From positions 1,240,001-1,304,000 of the forward strand of contig NZ_CP126251.1 of the NCBI RefSeq assembly GCF_003234115.2: a stretch of DNA of 64,000 nt. Reading direction: 5' to 3'. Below, piece by piece: positions 16,347-24,970 of the stretch. How positions within the stretch are numbered: the stretch's first letter is position 1; the number at the start of each line of letters is the position of its first letter. The notes beneath the pieces are model-generated. The model did no database searches. It worked only from the letters and a program-made list of their open reading frames with translations, and was not told where the DNA came from. The DNA comes from Curtobacterium sp. MCPF17_002 (GTDB taxonomy: Bacteria > Actinomycetota > Actinomycetes > Actinomycetales > Microbacteriaceae). Position numbers and translations under genes: made by a program.

Positions 16347-16356
16347 ATCCTAGGAT
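16347..16356. promoter_or_regulatory. Back-to-back overlapping -10 elements of the GNAT gene and dapB
   Basis: ATCCTAGGAT is a perfect 10-bp palindrome. Read leftwards its TAGGAT (16347-16352) is 6 nt from the GNAT ATG 16340; read rightwards TAGGAT (16351-16356) is 7 nt from dapB ATG 16364. The two hexamers share the TA at 16351-16352, so both promoters cannot be melted at once. Confidence 0.75.
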
Positions 16357-16363
16357 GGGACAC

Positions 16364-17110
16364 ATGGTCACTCCCGTCGCCGTCGTCGGCGCCACCGGTC
16401 GTCTCGGGGGCCTCGTGGCCTCCGTCGTCGAGGAACTCCCGGAGTTCGAGCTCGTCGCGAGCCTGTCGTCGAAGGACGGCGCGCACGAAGCCGCCCCCTC
16501 GGTGTTCGGTGGCGCGGCCGTCGTGGTCGACGTGACGGTGCCGGCGCTCAGCCCCGCGATCGTGGACAACGCGCTCGCGAGCGGGGCCAACGTCCTCGTC
16601 GGCACCTCCGGGTGGTCAGGTGACCGACTGGCCACGCTCCGTTCCGGTCTCGAGGCGCGCCCGGAGCAGGGCGTCTTCGTGGTCCCCAACTTCTCGATCG
16701 GCTCGGTGCTCGGCACGCACCTCGCGACGATCGCGGCGCCGTGGTTCCCCGCCGTCGAGATCGTCGAGACGCACCACGCCGGCAAGATCGACTCGCCCTC
16801 CGGCACCGCCGTCCGCACCGCGGAGCTCATCGCCGCCGCCCGACGCGACGTCGGCCCGGTCGACGCCCCGCACGTGGACCAGCGCGCCCGCGGGCAGCAG
16901 GTCGCGAGCGTCCCGATCCACTCGCTCCGGCTGCCCGGCGTCAAGGCCGTGCAGGACGTCCTGCTGAGCGGACCGGGCGAGACGCTGACGATCCGGCACG
17001 ACACGCACGACGACGTCGCCTACGTCGCCGGCATCCGCGCGGCCCTCGGCGCGGTCGGCTCGATGCGCGGCCTGACGGTCGGCCTCGGCAGCGTCCTCGG
17101 CATCGGCTGA
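16364..17110 (+). CDS. dapB: 4-hydroxy-tetrahydrodipicolinate reductase
   Basis: 248 residues. N-terminal NAD(P)-binding AVVGATGRLGGLV (GxxGRxG), the substrate motif ETHHAGKIDSPSGTA with His-His and Lys, and the closing VGLGSVLGIG are DapB hallmarks. It reduces the dapA product towards meso-diaminopimelate and lysine in the cytosol. The start is ATG 16364: ATG 16355 overlaps the -10 hexamer and could not be on the mRNA. The other DAP genes dapA and dapF also lie in this window. Confidence 0.96.
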   Translation: MVTPVAVVGATGRLGGLVASVVEELPEFELVASLSSKDGAHEAAPSVFGGAAVVVDVTVPALSPAIVDNALASGANVLVGTSGWSGDRLATLRSGLEARPEQGVFVVPNFSIGSVLGTHLATIAAPWFPAVEIVETHHAGKIDSPSGTAVRTAELIAAARRDVGPVDAPHVDQRARGQQVASVPIHSLRLPGVKAVQDVLLSGPGETLTIRHDTHDDVAYVAGIRAALGAVGSMRGLTVGLGSVLGIG

Positions 17111-17116
17111 CGCGCC

Positions 17117-17578
17117 GTGGGTGTCGCTCGATCGCTGCGGTCGCCGTTCTGGGGCGCCGCCCTCATGACGGTGCTGCTGGCGCTGTACATCGTGCTCGTC
17201 GGGCAGCGTGCCGTGGCGTTCATCCAGACCGGCCTGGCGATCGGGATCGCCATCGGTGTGGCGCTCTTCGTGATCGCCGCGATCGGGGCGCTGCTGCTCG
17301 TGCTGGAGTTCCGGTTCGGCGTGCGCATCACCCGGCTCGGTGCGCGGCTCGAGCACGAGGGGGCGGCCCCGGCCGACGTCGTGCCCGTGCGTCCCTCGGG
17401 TCGGCCGGTGCGTGAAGCGGCGGACGAGCTCTTCCCGACCTACAAGGCCGCCGTCGAGGCGGACCCGGCCGACTGGCGCGGCTGGTACCGGCTCGGTGTC
17501 GTGTACGACGCGGCGGGGGACCGGAAGCGGGCCCGCGCCGCGATGCGGACGGCACTCGCGAAGGCGACCGCCCACTGA
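17117..17578 (+). CDS. Two-helix membrane protein with C-terminal TPR-like segment
   Basis: 153 residues from GTG 17117, 6 nt after dapB. Membrane helices at about 13-31 and 38-62 are followed by a cytoplasmic region that ends with WRGWYRLGVVYDAAGDRKRARAAMRTAL, one tetratricopeptide-like repeat pair. I do not recognise a characterised family. Co-transcription with dapB is likely from the spacing; no function is proposed. Confidence 0.75.
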   Translation: MGVARSLRSPFWGAALMTVLLALYIVLVGQRAVAFIQTGLAIGIAIGVALFVIAAIGALLLVLEFRFGVRITRLGARLEHEGAAPADVVPVRPSGRPVREAADELFPTYKAAVEADPADWRGWYRLGVVYDAAGDRKRARAAMRTALAKATAH

Positions 17579-17580
17579 CC

Positions 17581-17612
17581 GGAGGCGCGTGACGGGCCTG
17601 CCCCGCGCCTCC
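17581..17612. terminator. Bidirectional terminator of the GGAGGC/GCCTCC family
   Basis: GGAGGCGCG (17581-17589) pairs with CGCGCCTCC (17604-17612). It lies between the convergent membrane protein gene and the epimerase gene and starts 3 nt after the stop at 17578. Confidence 0.65.
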
Positions 17613-17632
17613 AGGCCGTCGGGCCGACCACG

Positions 17633-18544
17633 TCAGAACGTGGCGTCGACCGCGTCCTCGGCGCGCGCGTACCGGAACGCGTACCCCGACTCGAGCAGCT
17701 TCGTCGGCACCATCTGCTGGCTCGACAGGAGCATCTCGTCGGCAGCTTCGCGCAGGACGAGCCGGAGCGCGAACTCCGGCATCCGGAACACGTAGGGCCG
17801 GTGCAGGTCCTCGGCGACGCGCTTCGTGATCCGGTCGGCCACGGCGGGCTGCGGTCCGGCGAGGTTCACCGGGCCGGTGACCTCCGACGCGGACGGGCTC
17901 GTGGCGAGGTGCACGATCGCGCCGACCTCGTCGTCGAGGGCGATCCACGGCCAGTGCTGTCCACCGGTCCCGAGGCGGCCGCCGAGCCCGGCCTTCGTCA
18001 GCGGCACGAGCGGTGCGAGCGCGCCGCCGCCCTTCCCGACGACGATGCCGGTCCGGAGCGTGACGACGCGGACGCCGTCCGGCGCCTGGTTCGCCGCCGC
18101 CTCCCACGCGGTGCAGACCTCGGCGAGGAAGCCGGTGCCCGGGGCGGCGTCGTCCTGCAGGACGTCCGCCGGGCGGTCGCCGTACACGCCCGAGGCGGAG
18201 CCGGACAGGAAGAGCGCGGGTGGGGTGGTGGCGTGCCGCATCGCCTCGACGAGGGTGTCGGTGGCGTCGATCCGCGACCTGCCGATCTCCTGCTTGTAGG
18301 TCTCGGTCCACGGCAGCTTGCCGATGTTCGCGCCGGCGAGGTTGATCACCACGTCGGCGCCGTCGAGGATCGCCGGGTCGAGCGGTCGGCTGCCGGGGGA
18401 CCAGCGGAACTCGGCCGCCGTGCGCGGTTCCCGCCGGACGAGCGTGGTCACGTGGTGCCCGGCCTCGCGCAGGGCGCGGACGAGGGGGGTGCCGATGAAG
18501 CCGGACGCGCCGGCCACCAGGATCGAGAGCGGCTGTTCCGCCAT
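17633..18544 (-). CDS. TIGR01777 family NAD-dependent epimerase/dehydratase-like protein
   Basis: 303 residues. Rossmann motif LVAGASGFIGTPLVRAL, VINLAGANIG, and the SGSASGVYG segment in which the SDR Tyr-x-x-x-Lys is not conserved, as usual for the TIGR01777 group (SulA/YfcH type). The C-terminal half has the DUF1731 pattern ending with LLxSGYAFRY. Members are widely conserved with unknown substrates. AAGGAGG lies 5-6 nt before the ATG. Convergent with the dapB-linked membrane protein and divergent from thyA. Confidence 0.9.
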   Translation of the reverse strand: MAEQPLSILVAGASGFIGTPLVRALREAGHHVTTLVRREPRTAAEFRWSPGSRPLDPAILDGADVVINLAGANIGKLPWTETYKQEIGRSRIDATDTLVEAMRHATTPPALFLSGSASGVYGDRPADVLQDDAAPGTGFLAEVCTAWEAAANQAPDGVRVVTLRTGIVVGKGGGALAPLVPLTKAGLGGRLGTGGQHWPWIALDDEVGAIVHLATSPSASEVTGPVNLAGPQPAVADRITKRVAEDLHRPYVFRMPEFALRLVLREAADEMLLSSQQMVPTKLLESGYAFRYARAEDAVDATF

Positions 18545-18578
18545 GTGGGCCTCCTTGGGAGCAACGGTACTCAGGGGC

Positions 18579-18590
18579 CTGGAGGCGCGG
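18579..18590. repeat. CTGGAGGCGCGG repeat arm upstream of thyA
   Basis: A single copy of the dispersed arm, in the divergent gap between the epimerase gene and thyA. No matching inverted arm is nearby. Confidence 0.5.
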
Positions 18591-18633
18591 GGTACGTCGT
18601 CCGCGCCGGCTCCCAATCGTCGGTGGTCGCGTC

Positions 18634-18639
18634 TAGGCT
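18634..18639 (+). promoter_or_regulatory. thyA: -10 box, leaderless promoter of thyA
   Basis: TAGGCT, 6 nt (GCTGCC), GTG 18646. Confidence 0.75.
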
Positions 18640-18645
18640 GCTGCC

Positions 18646-19476
18646 GTGACCGACAGCGAGACCGTGCAGCCCGACGCCTCCGTTCCGACGCCCTACGAAG
18701 ACCTGCTGCGGCGGGTCCTCGACGAAGGCGCTCCGAAGGGTGACCGCACCGGGACCGGTACCCGCAGCGTCTTCGGCGCGCAGCTCCGCTACGACCTGTC
18801 GAAGGGGTTCCCGCTCGTCACGACCAAGCGCGTGCACTTCAAGTCGGTGGCGTACGAGCTGCTCTGGTTCCTCCGCGGCGACGGCAACGCCCGCTGGCTG
18901 CAGGAGCACGGCGTCCGGATCTGGAACGAGTGGGCTGACGCGGACGGCGACCTCGGCCCGGTCTACGGCGTGCAGTGGCGTTCCTGGCCGACCCCGTCGG
19001 GGGAGCACGTCGACCAGATCGCCCAGGTCATCGAGCAGATCCGGACGAACCCCGACTCGCGCCGACTCATCGTCTCAGCGTGGAACGTGGCCGACGTGCC
19101 GGACATGGCGCTGGCCCCGTGCCACGCGTTCTTCCAGTTCTACGTCAACGACGGCAAGCTCTCGTGCCAGCTGTACCAGCGGAGCGCGGACATGTTCCTC
19201 GGCGTCCCGTTCAACATCGCCTCGTACGCGCTCCTCACCCACATGATCGCGGCGCAGACCGGGCTCGAGGTCGGCGACTTCGTGTGGACCGGCGGCGACT
19301 GCCACGTCTACGACAACCACGTCGAGCAGGTCGAGGAACAGCTGCGCCGCACGGCGTACCCGATGCCGACGCTCGAGATCGCCCCGCGTGACTCGATCGA
19401 CGACTACGAGTACGAGGACTTCACGGTCGTCGGCTACCACCACCACCCGGCGATCAAGGCCGCGGTCGCGGTCTGA
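18646..19476 (+). CDS. thyA: Thymidylate synthase
   Basis: 276 residues from GTG. The nucleotide-binding Arg-rich [11 protein letters not shown] loop, the catalytic Cys in [27 protein letters not shown] and the AIKAAVAV C-terminus are all present. It methylates dUMP with 5,10-methylene-tetrahydrofolate, giving dTMP and dihydrofolate. Dihydrofolate is recycled by the next gene, whose ATG overlaps the thyA stop (TGATG). A classic thyA-folA pair. Confidence 0.98.
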   Translation: MTDSETVQPDASVPTPYEDLLRRVLDEGAPKGDRTGTGTRSVFGAQLRYDLSKGFPLVTTKRVHFKSVAYELLWFLRGDGNARWLQEHGVRIWNEWADADGDLGPVYGVQWRSWPTPSGEHVDQIAQVIEQIRTNPDSRRLIVSAWNVADVPDMALAPCHAFFQFYVNDGKLSCQLYQRSADMFLGVPFNIASYALLTHMIAAQTGLEVGDFVWTGGDCHVYDNHVEQVEEQLRRTAYPMPTLEIAPRDSIDDYEYEDFTVVGYHHHPAIKAAVAV

Positions 19477-20009
19477 TGGCTGCGGAGCCCGGCCCGACCG
19501 AACCCGGCTGGACCGAACCGGTGCGGGGCGTCGGCATGGTGTGGGCCCGATCGGTGCAGGGCGTCATCGGCGCCGACGGCGGGATGCCCTGGCACGTCCC
19601 CGAAGACCTCGCACACTTCCGGCAGGTCACCGGCGACGCCACCGTGGTGATGGGTCGACGCACCTGGGACTCGCTGCCGGAGCGCTTCCGGCCGCTGCCC
19701 GGCCGCCGGAACGTCGTCCTCACCCGCGACGAGACGTGGACGGCCGACGGCGCCGAGGTCGTGCACGACCTGGCGACCGCGCTCGACACCGACGAGCCCG
19801 TCTGGGTCATCGGCGGCGGGCAGGTGTACGCCGCGGCGGTGCCGTTCGCCGATCGGGTCTCCGAGACCGTGATCGACCTCGACGTCGCGGGGGACACCCG
19901 GGCGCCGACGCTCGGCGACGACTGGACCCTCGTCGACGACGGACCGTGGCAGGAGTCCCGGAACGGCGGTGCCCGCTACCGCTTCCTCGAGTGGCGACGC
20001 CGCGCCTGA
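19476..20009 (+). CDS. folA: Dihydrofolate reductase
   Basis: 177 residues. GVIGADGGMPWHVPEDLAHFRQVT is the folate-binding loop with the Asp of the active site; VVMGRRTWDSLP is the NADPH-binding motif; VWVIGGGQVYAAAVP is the glycine loop. An N-terminal extension of about 18 residues (Glu/Pro-rich) is present before the first strand, longer than usual, possibly because the gene starts by overlap with thyA. It regenerates tetrahydrofolate in the cytosol. Confidence 0.96.
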   Translation: MAAEPGPTEPGWTEPVRGVGMVWARSVQGVIGADGGMPWHVPEDLAHFRQVTGDATVVMGRRTWDSLPERFRPLPGRRNVVLTRDETWTADGAEVVHDLATALDTDEPVWVIGGGQVYAAAVPFADRVSETVIDLDVAGDTRAPTLGDDWTLVDDGPWQESRNGGARYRFLEWRRRA

Positions 20010-20038
20010 GCGCCGGGAGCGTGCCGCCGCCGAGCGCG

Positions 20039-20098
20039 GCACAACCGAAGTGCACCCGAACCGCGCTTTCGCGCGGTTCGGGGTGGCTTCGGTTGTGC
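20039..20098. terminator. 28-bp near-perfect inverted repeat after folA
   Basis: An arm starting GCACAACCGAAG and ending CGAACCGCGC (20039-20066) is matched by its inverse (20071-20098), three mismatches, loop TTTC. No T-tract follows. Similar in sequence and form to the hairpin at 39384-39439. Confidence 0.7.
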
Positions 20099-20236
20099 GG
20101 ACGGCCGTCCCGTGGCGTCTGGATGGCCGGCCACCCGGCGGGCGTGACGGTCGAGGCGGGCGTGATCCGCGCCTCCCGGCCGGTCCGAAGGCGGTCGACC
20201 GTCCACACGGACGGCGGTCCCGACGCGCATCCCCGG

Positions 20237-20242
20237 TACGCT
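20237..20242 (+). promoter_or_regulatory. dapA: -10 box, near-leaderless promoter of dapA
   Basis: TACGCT, 7 nt, GTG 20250. GTG 20244 would lie between -10 and start site. Confidence 0.65.
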
Positions 20243-20249
20243 GGTGACC

Positions 20250-21227
20250 GTGTCCCCGCGTGAGAATCCCTTCGGTCAGGTCCTCGTCGCCCTCGTGACC
20301 CCGTTCACGGCCGACGGCGAGGTCGACTGGCCAGGCGTCGAGCAGCACATCGACGACTGCATCACCGCCGGTGCCGACGGCATCGTCGTGACCGGCACGA
20401 CCGGCGAGACGTCGACCCTCACCGACCCGGAGAAGCTCCGGCTGGTCGAGGTCGGCAAGTCCGTCGCCGCGGGCCGCGCGAAGATCATCACCGGCGGCGG
20501 CTCGAACGAGACCGCACACGCGATCCACCTCTACAAGCAGAGCGAGCGCGCCGGTGCCGACGGCGTGATGATCGTCACGCCGTACTACAACAAGCCGACC
20601 CAGTCGGGCGTGCTCACGCACTTCCGGATGATCGCCGACGCCACCGACCTGCCGGTGATCCTGTACGACATCCCCGGCCGCACCGGCATCCCGATCACCT
20701 ACGAGACCATCGTGCGGGCGTCGCACCACCCGAACATCCTCGCCGTGAAGGACGCCAAGGGCGACTTCGCCGAGGTCTCCCGGGTGCTCAACAACACCGA
20801 CCTCATGTACTTCTCCGGCGACGACACGAACGTGCTCCCGCACCTGTCGATCGGCGCCACCGGACTCATCGGCGTCACCGCGAACATCACGTCGACGCCG
20901 TACCGCACCATCGTCGACGCGGTGAACCGGGGCGACCTCGCCACCGCGACCGCCGAGCACAAGCGCGTCGAACCCCTCGTCCGCGCCGTCATGACGCACG
21001 TCCCCGGGACCGTCGCGGCGAAGTACATCCTGCACGGGCTCGGCCGCATCGGCAGCCCGCGCGTCCGTCTGCCGCTCGTCGGCCCCGAGGACTCCGAGGC
21101 GTACGCCATCGAGACCTCGCTCGAAGCCGTCCGGGACATCCCCGGTGCCGACTTCTCGAACTTCCGCCCGGACCGCAACGCGGCAGCCGGCGGCGCATTG
21201 CCAAAGGTGCCAGGCACCACCCGTTGA
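20250..21227 (+). CDS. dapA: 4-hydroxy-tetrahydrodipicolinate synthase
   Basis: 325 residues. GQVLVALVTPFTADGEVD, the GTTGE(T/S) loop TGTTGETSTL, the Tyr in VTPYYNKPTQSG and the Schiff-base Lys in ILAVKDAKGD are the family's pyruvate-binding and catalytic elements. It condenses pyruvate with aspartate semialdehyde. The start is set at GTG 20250 rather than 20244 because of the -10 box position. The C-terminus ends FRPDRNAAAGGALPKVPG, a longer tail than usual. The rnj gene follows 47 nt downstream, as in most actinobacteria. Confidence 0.96.
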   Translation: MSPRENPFGQVLVALVTPFTADGEVDWPGVEQHIDDCITAGADGIVVTGTTGETSTLTDPEKLRLVEVGKSVAAGRAKIITGGGSNETAHAIHLYKQSERAGADGVMIVTPYYNKPTQSGVLTHFRMIADATDLPVILYDIPGRTGIPITYETIVRASHHPNILAVKDAKGDFAEVSRVLNNTDLMYFSGDDTNVLPHLSIGATGLIGVTANITSTPYRTIVDAVNRGDLATATAEHKRVEPLVRAVMTHVPGTVAAKYILHGLGRIGSPRVRLPLVGPEDSEAYAIETSLEAVRDIPGADFSNFRPDRNAAAGGALPKVPGTTR

Positions 21228-21274
21228 CGAACCGTGGCGCGCTGAACGCGCGTCACCCGAATCCGTAGGACCGA

Positions 21275-22951
21275 ATGCCCACACAAGTCTCCGAACCCCA
21301 GCCGCTCGAAGCCGGCACCCTCCGCGTGATCCCCATCGGGGGACTCGGCGAGATCGGTCGCAACATGACCGTCTACGAGTACGAGGGCAAGCTGCTCATC
21401 GTCGACGCCGGTGTCCTCTTCCCCGAGGAGCACCAGCCCGGGGTCGACCTCATCCTGCCGGACTTCGCGCCCATCCGGGACCGCCTCTCCGACGTCCTCG
21501 GGGTCGTGCTCACGCACGGTCACGAGGACCACATCGGGGCCGTTCCGTACCTCCTGAAGCTCCGCGACGACATCCCGCTGATCGGCTCCACGCTGACGCT
21601 GGCCCTCGTCGAGGCGAAGCTCAAGGAACACCGGATCAAGCCGTACACGCTCGTCGTGGCCGAGGACCAGACCGAGCAGATCGGCCCGTTCCACCTCGAG
21701 TTCGTCGCCGTGAACCACTCCATCCCGGACGCCCTCGCCGTCGCGATCACGACCCCCGCCGGGCGTGTGCTGCACACGGGCGACTTCAAGATGGACCAGC
21801 TCCCGCTCGACGACCGCATCACCGACCTCCGGGCCTTCGCCCGGCTCGGTGAGGCCGGCGTCGACCTGTTCCTGCCGGACTCGACCAACGCCGACGTCCC
21901 CGGGTTCACCGCACCGGAGCGCGACATCGGCCCCGTGCTCGAGAACATCATCATGCGCGCCCGCAAGAAGGTCGTCGTAGCGAGCTTCTCGTCGCACGTG
22001 CACCGCGTGCAGCAGGTCCTCGACGCCGCCGCCGCCGCGAACCGCAAGGTCGCGTTCATGGGCCGCTCGATGATCCGCAACATGACGATCGCCGCCGACC
22101 TCGGGTACCTCCGCGTGCCGGAGAACGTGCTCATCGACACGAAGAAGGCGAAGAACGTCCCCGACGACCAGATCGTCTACATGTCGACCGGGTCGCAGGG
22201 CGAGCCGATGGCCGTGCTCGCGCGGATGGCGAACCTCGAGCACCAGATCGAGATCGGCGAGGGCGACACCGTCATCCTCGCGTCGTCCCTCATCCCGGGC
22301 AACGAGAACGCGGTGTACCGCGTGATCGACGGGCTGACGAAGCTCGGTGCGAAGGTCGTGCACAAGGGCAACGCGAAGGTGCACGTCTCCGGGCACGCCT
22401 CGGCCGGCGAGCTCCTCTACTGCTACAACATCCTGCGGCCGCGGAACGTCCTGCCGGTGCACGGCGAGCAGCGCCACCTGTACGCGAACGCCGACCTGGC
22501 GATCCAGACGGGTGTGCCGCCGCGCAACGTGATCCTCGGCCAGGACGGCATCGTCGTCGACCTCAAGGACGGCGTCGTGAACGTCGCCGGGCAGCTCGAC
22601 ATCGGGTACGTCTACGTCGACGGGTCGACCGTCGGCGAGATCACCGACGCCGACCTCAAGGACCGCCGCGTCCTCGCGGAAGAGGGCTTCATCTCCGTCT
22701 TCTGCGCGGTCGACTTCACCACCGGGCAGTGCGTCATCGGCCCGGAGATCCAGTCGCGCGGCTTCGCGGAGGACGACTCGGTCTTCGACGACATCCGTCC
22801 GCAGATCGCCAAGGCACTCGCCGAGGCGGCCGCGAACGGCACCGGCGACAGCCACGCGTTCAGCCAGGTGGTCCGCCGGACGGTGGGTCGCTGGGTGAAC
22901 ACGAAGCACCGTCGTCGCCCCATGATCGTCCCGGTGGTCATCGAGGCGTAG
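21275..22951 (+). CDS. rnj: Ribonuclease J
   Basis: 558 residues. The metallo-beta-lactamase motif LTHGHEDHIGA holds the two-zinc centre, with VNHSIPDA, HTGDFK and SGHAS completing it; the beta-CASP segment and a C-terminal domain follow. RNase J combines 5'-3' exonuclease with endonuclease activity and matures rRNA and mRNA, working with PNPase (pnp, also here). ATG 21275 gives the N-terminus PTQVSEPQPLEAGTLRV. Probably transcribed with dapA. Confidence 0.97.
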   Translation: MPTQVSEPQPLEAGTLRVIPIGGLGEIGRNMTVYEYEGKLLIVDAGVLFPEEHQPGVDLILPDFAPIRDRLSDVLGVVLTHGHEDHIGAVPYLLKLRDDIPLIGSTLTLALVEAKLKEHRIKPYTLVVAEDQTEQIGPFHLEFVAVNHSIPDALAVAITTPAGRVLHTGDFKMDQLPLDDRITDLRAFARLGEAGVDLFLPDSTNADVPGFTAPERDIGPVLENIIMRARKKVVVASFSSHVHRVQQVLDAAAAANRKVAFMGRSMIRNMTIAADLGYLRVPENVLIDTKKAKNVPDDQIVYMSTGSQGEPMAVLARMANLEHQIEIGEGDTVILASSLIPGNENAVYRVIDGLTKLGAKVVHKGNAKVHVSGHASAGELLYCYNILRPRNVLPVHGEQRHLYANADLAIQTGVPPRNVILGQDGIVVDLKDGVVNVAGQLDIGYVYVDGSTVGEITDADLKDRRVLAEEGFISVFCAVDFTTGQCVIGPEIQSRGFAEDDSVFDDIRPQIAKALAEAAANGTGDSHAFSQVVRRTVGRWVNTKHRRRPMIVPVVIEA

Positions 22952-22997
22952 CGCCTGCTGGGCGCGCGTCGCCGACGCGCGTCGCGCCGGAGAACCG

Positions 22998-23048
22998 GAC
23001 TGGAGGCCCGGTGCACGTTCCTGACGGACGTGCACCGGGCCTCCAGTC
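22998..23048. terminator. 21-bp perfect inverted repeat, terminator of rnj
   Basis: The arm GACTGGAGGCCCGGTGCACG plus T (22998-23018) is inverted without error at 23028-23048 with a 9-nt loop. An outer GCCGGAGA/TCTCCGGC pair extends it. It carries the CTGGAGGC/GCCTCCAG core. Confidence 0.75.
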
Positions 23049-23114
23049 GATCTCCGGCCCGTCGGCCAACCTGGTTCATCCCACAGGATGATGTCCCGTC
23101 GGTATGTCACTCAA

Positions 23115-23120
23115 TAGTGT
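23115..23120 (+). promoter_or_regulatory. -10 box, leaderless promoter of the MacA-like gene
   Basis: TAGTGT, 6 nt (CCCGGG), GTG 23127. Confidence 0.7.
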
Positions 23121-23126
23121 CCCGGG

Positions 23127-24134
23127 GTGACCGTCCTGCGTCGCTGGGTGTGGCCCGGCCTGAAGTTCCTCGTGTTCGCCGCCATCGCGGTGTCCCTCGT
23201 CCGTCTCGCGTTCTTCGCGGCCCAGCCCGAGGGCGAGGAGACCGTGCCCACCGGGCAGATCGCGGACCCCACCGTGACGGTGGAGAAGGGCGACGTCGTC
23301 AACGACGTCGAGGCGACCGGCACCATCCGGTCCGTCGCCTCGACCGCGGTGCGTTCGTCCGTCGAGGGCACCGTGAACAAGGTGTTCGTGGCGAACGGAG
23401 CCCACGTCGAGCAGGGCGCACCGGTCATCGACGTGCGGGTGGAGACCCCGTCGACCGGCACCGCCGACGACGGAGCGCCGCTGCCGCCCACCGTGACCTT
23501 CTCGACCGTCGTGGCCACGTCCGGTGGCACCGTGTCGGGCCTCGACCTCGTCACGAAGCAGCCGGTGACGATCGGGGACACCGTCGCGCGGGTCGCCCCT
23601 GAGGCGTACCGCGCCAGTGCGACCCTCGACGCGGCGCAGCTCTACCGCCTGACGTCCCGTCCGTCGAAGGCGACGGTCACCGTCACGGACGGCCCGGCAC
23701 CGTTCACGTGCACGAACCTGTCGCTGACGAGCGCAGCGGGGTCGGACGGCGCAGCCTCCGACGAGTCCGCCGACGACTCCGGCGGCGGTTCCGGGTCGTC
23801 CGGTGGCACCCAGCTCGAGTGCGACGTGCCGAGCGGCGTCACGGTCTTCCCCGGCCTCGAGGTCACGGTCGCCGTCCCCGCGGGCACGGCCGAGGGCGTC
23901 CTGACCCTCCCGACGACGGCGGTGCAGGGGACCGCGCAGAAGGGCGTCGTCACCGTGGTCGGCGAGGACGGTGCGCGCACCGAGAAGTCGATCGTGCTCG
24001 GCCTGAACGACGGCGAGACCGTCGAGGTGCGGTCCGGCCTCGCCGAGGGCGACACCGTCCTGCAGTTCGTGCCGGGCAAGGAGCAGACGGAGGACGACGA
24101 GTCCGCCGACGGCGGCTCCGTGGTGATCGGATGA
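23127..24134 (+). CDS. MacA/HlyD-like membrane fusion (adaptor) protein of an ABC exporter
   Basis: 335 residues. One N-terminal membrane anchor (about 10-33), then a lipoyl/barrel-sandwich domain (VTVEKGDVVNDVEATGTIRS to NGAHVEQGAPVIDV) and a beta-barrel region ending with LPTTAVQGTAQKGVVTVV and GLNDGETVEVRSGLAEGDTV, the YknX/MacA pattern. A Ser/Gly/Asp-rich insert (about 200-230, ESADDSGGGSGSSGG) is unusual. It starts a three-gene operon with ATPase and permease (ATGA and GTGA overlaps). In Gram-positive bacteria such YknXYZ-type systems export toxic peptides or metabolites; substrate unknown. Confidence 0.85.
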   Translation: MTVLRRWVWPGLKFLVFAAIAVSLVRLAFFAAQPEGEETVPTGQIADPTVTVEKGDVVNDVEATGTIRSVASTAVRSSVEGTVNKVFVANGAHVEQGAPVIDVRVETPSTGTADDGAPLPPTVTFSTVVATSGGTVSGLDLVTKQPVTIGDTVARVAPEAYRASATLDAAQLYRLTSRPSKATVTVTDGPAPFTCTNLSLTSAAGSDGAASDESADDSGGGSGSSGGTQLECDVPSGVTVFPGLEVTVAVPAGTAEGVLTLPTTAVQGTAQKGVVTVVGEDGARTEKSIVLGLNDGETVEVRSGLAEGDTVLQFVPGKEQTEDDESADGGSVVIG

Positions 24135-24970
24135 GCCTCGTCAGCGTCCGCGGACTGCGCAAGTCGGTGCAGCTGCCCGACGGGACGCCGCTCGAGATCC
24201 TCCGCGGCGTCGACCTCGAGGTCGACGCCGGCACCCGCGTCGCCATCGTCGGCCGGTCCGGCTCCGGCAAGTCCACACTGCTCAACGTGCTCGGGCTGCT
24301 CGACACCCCGACCGAGGGCGTCCACGAGTTCGACGGGGTGGACGTCGGCCGCGCCGGGTCCCTGCGCCGTGACCGCATCCGCGGCGACGAGGTGGGATTC
24401 GTGTTCCAGCAGTTCAACCTGCTGCAGGGGAGGACCGCGATCGAGAACGTCGAGGTGCCGTTGCTCTACGCGACCGGTCGGACGTTCTGGCGCCGCCGAC
24501 GGCTCGCGCTGGAGATGCTCGACCGGGTCGGGCTCGCGGACCGGGGCGACACGCAGCCGCACCGGCTGTCCGGCGGCGAGCAGCAGCGCGTCGCGATCGC
24601 CCGCGCCCTGGTCCGGGAGCCGCGGCTCATCCTCGCTGACGAGCCGACCGGTGCCCTCGACGTCGACACCGGCCGTTCCGTGATGGAGCTCCTCGAGACC
24701 GTCGCTGCCGAGACCGGAGCCGCACTCATGACGATCACGCACGACCCGGCCGTCGCAGCGCGCGCGGACGTCGTGCACCGGATCGACCACGGTGTCGTGG
24801 TGGACGCCGCGGTGGACGCCGTGGTGGACGCCGCGGTGGCCTCGGCCTCGGCGTCGGCGTCGGCCTCGGCCGCGGCGTCGGCGTCGGCCCCGGCGTCGGC
24901 CTCGGCCGCGGCGTCGGCCGGGATCGGGGTGGCCTCGCCCGGCGAGTCGCGGACGGGGGCCGCCGCGTGA
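24131..24970 (+). CDS. ABC transporter ATP-binding protein (MacB/LolD type) with Ala/Ser repeat tail
   Basis: 279 residues. Walker A GRSGSGKST (about residues 37-45), Q-loop FVFQQFNLL, signature LSGGEQQRVAIARAL, Walker B LILADEPTGALD and H-loop TITHD are intact. After about residue 222 the protein becomes low complexity: VDAAVDAVVDAAVASASASASASAA and so on, encoded by GGTGGACGCC and GCGTCGGCC-type repeats (about 24798-24920). This tail is not part of the ABC fold and is probably disordered. It powers export with the permease encoded next (overlap GTGA). Confidence 0.93.
   Translation: MSLVSVRGLRKSVQLPDGTPLEILRGVDLEVDAGTRVAIVGRSGSGKSTLLNVLGLLDTPTEGVHEFDGVDVGRAGSLRRDRIRGDEVGFVFQQFNLLQGRTAIENVEVPLLYATGRTFWRRRRLALEMLDRVGLADRGDTQPHRLSGGEQQRVAIARALVREPRLILADEPTGALDVDTGRSVMELLETVAAETGAALMTITHDPAVAARADVVHRIDHGVVVDAAVDAVVDAAVASASASASASAAASASAPASASAAASAGIGVASPGESRTGAAA

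Noticed and set aside
16355..16363. ATG 16355 as dapB start
   Set aside because: It lies inside the -10 hexamer TAGGAT, so it would not be on the transcript; ATG 16364 fits better.
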